From Thiotrichaceae bacterium UBA7359 (GTDB lineage: Bacteria; Pseudomonadota; Gammaproteobacteria; Eutrophobiales; Eutrophobiaceae): 14,332 nucleotides of DNA. The position numbers and the translations under genes are program-made. The stretch spans positions 1 through 14,332 of the forward strand of contig CAJJDJ010000149.1 in NCBI GenBank assembly GCA_905182825.1. Reading direction: 5' to 3'. Positions 13,453 through 14,332 of the stretch are shown here, piece after piece (the stretch's first letter is position 1; each line of letters begins with the position of its first letter). Under the pieces are notes generated by a model, which saw nothing but the letters and a program-made list of their open reading frames with translations, was not told the DNA's origin and searched no databases.

Positions 13453-14332
13453 ATGCCTTATATTGAAGAACTTAATGCCTGCTCAATTCGCAATCTTAGC
13501 GAGTTTAGAATAGAACCAAACCAAAAACTTAATTTTTTCTATGGTCCAAATGCGAGCGGCAAGACATCTATACTAGAAAGCATTTATTTATTATCAAGAA
13601 TAAGATCATTCAGAAGCAGGCGAATAAAGGACGTTATCAGCTACGGACATAGCAAGCTTCAAGTTTATGCAAAAGGAAAAAACAAAGGAAATCCTTTCTC
13701 AGCAGGAATAGAAAAAGGCCATGGAACAACAAAAATGAAGTTTGACGGCCAGACAATAAAAACAGCATCAAAACAAGCTAAATTATTACCTGTTTACATC
13801 CTAACCCCTAATCACGATATCTTATTTACAGGATCTCCAAAAATTCGTCGACACTGGTTAGATTGGTCTTTGTTTCACGTGGAACAAAAGTACATCAGTG
13901 CCTGGAAAGATTATCATCGCGCTTTACGACATAGAAATGCACTTCTTAAGAATGAGAGACGAATAAGTCCATTAGAAATAAAAGGGTGGGAAAGGCTGAT
14001 GGAAGAAGAAGCCACAAAAATTGATTTTATGAGAAATACTTATGTTTCGGGCTTGAATAAATCATTGAATGAAAAGTATGTGTCCTATGTGCTGCCAGGC
14101 ACGGTAAAGATTAATTACCTAAACGATAATTATAAGAACTCTAATTTATCGGATTTACTAGGTGCCGCTAGAAACGATGATGAAAAAAGAGGTTACACAA
14201 GTTTAGGACCACACCTCTCAAATCTTTCCTTCAGTTATGAAGGTTATAATATCGCTAAACACTTATCACGGGGTCAAACAAAGCTTTTCAGTGCGGCACT
14301 TGTGTCTTCACAGGTCAATAAACAAAAAGAAC
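13453..14332 (+). CDS. recF: DNA replication/repair protein RecF, 3' end beyond the window
   Basis: An SMC-like ATPase that helps load RecA at single-strand gaps with RecO and RecR. The frame is open for 293 residues to the window edge; the family usually has about 360, so roughly the last fifth is missing. Walker A is GPNASGKT (31-38), preceded by the typical start IEELNACSIRNLSEF. TPNHDILFTGSPKIRRHWLDWSLFHVE matches the RecF-specific middle region, and the ABC signature is LSRGQ (271-275). The usual GPHR.D motif before the signature reads GPHLSN (252-257). The ATG is 3 bp after the dnaN stop, so the two are almost certainly co-transcribed. Confidence 0.95.
   Translation, partial: MPYIEELNACSIRNLSEFRIEPNQKLNFFYGPNASGKTSILESIYLLSRIRSFRSRRIKDVISYGHSKLQVYAKGKNKGNPFSAGIEKGHGTTKMKFDGQTIKTASKQAKLLPVYILTPNHDILFTGSPKIRRHWLDWSLFHVEQKYISAWKDYHRALRHRNALLKNERRISPLEIKGWERLMEEEATKIDFMRNTYVSGLNKSLNEKYVSYVLPGTVKINYLNDNYKNSNLSDLLGAARNDDEKRGYTSLGPHLSNLSFSYEGYNIAKHLSRGQTKLFSAALVSSQVNKQKE

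Noticed and set aside
1..14332. CRISPR array, tRNA, rRNA, insertion sequence or defence system
   Set aside because: No regularly spaced repeats, tRNA/rRNA signatures, transposase or nuclease/defence protein families are visible on either strand.

Overview
This window is a chromosomal segment from an A/T-rich gammaproteobacterium. The main evidence is the divergent origin cluster: rpmH-rnpA-yidD-yidC-mnmE on the minus strand, facing dnaA-dnaN-recF on the plus strand. Other support comes from ADP-heptose-type glycosyltransferases (GT9, implying a Gram-negative lipopolysaccharide envelope), a proteobacterial zf-CHCC protein next to ilvE, and protein sequences that read closest to gammaproteobacterial versions. 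I cannot name a genus.

Left part (1-5693, plus strand): the 3' end of ilvE and a 67-residue CHCC zinc-finger protein are followed by a surface-polysaccharide cluster. The cluster holds an ELM1-family GT-B-like protein, a zinc-ribbon SAM methyltransferase, a GT4 glycosyltransferase, a 348-bp gene-free stretch with a perfect 16-bp palindrome, and two overlapping GT9 heptosyltransferase-like genes. A convergent GT2-type glycosyltransferase follows on the minus strand (5714-6661) with an excellent Shine-Dalgarno sequence. Together these look like lipopolysaccharide core assembly and decoration genes. Their exact sugar specificities cannot be read from sequence.

Middle (6864-10615, minus strand): this is the classic ribosome/tRNA/membrane-insertion operon. 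It holds rpmH (only 44 codons), rnpA (GTG start), yidD, yidC and mnmE. rnpA/yidD and yidD/yidC overlap by 4 bp and 1 bp. A good rpmH promoter candidate lies at 10665-10694.

Right part (10616-14332): a consensus DnaA box lies in the rpmH-dnaA intergenic region. dnaA is intact. The dnaA-dnaN intergenic region looks like oriC: two consensus DnaA boxes, two one-mismatch boxes, an IHF-consensus site inside the loop of a perfect 14-bp inverted repeat, and an A/T-only stretch with a TAG/TAA triplet array next to the dnaN start. recF runs off the right edge.

The most notable anomaly is that dnaN, the essential sliding clamp, is split by a one-base frameshift at an A6 tract (12563-12568). Restoring one base gives exactly 366 residues, the length of the E. 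coli protein. Both halves are well conserved, so a homopolymer sequencing/assembly error is the leading explanation, ahead of a real mutation or slippage. I saw no clearly undescribed system; the origin architecture and the dnaN frameshift deserve the second look.
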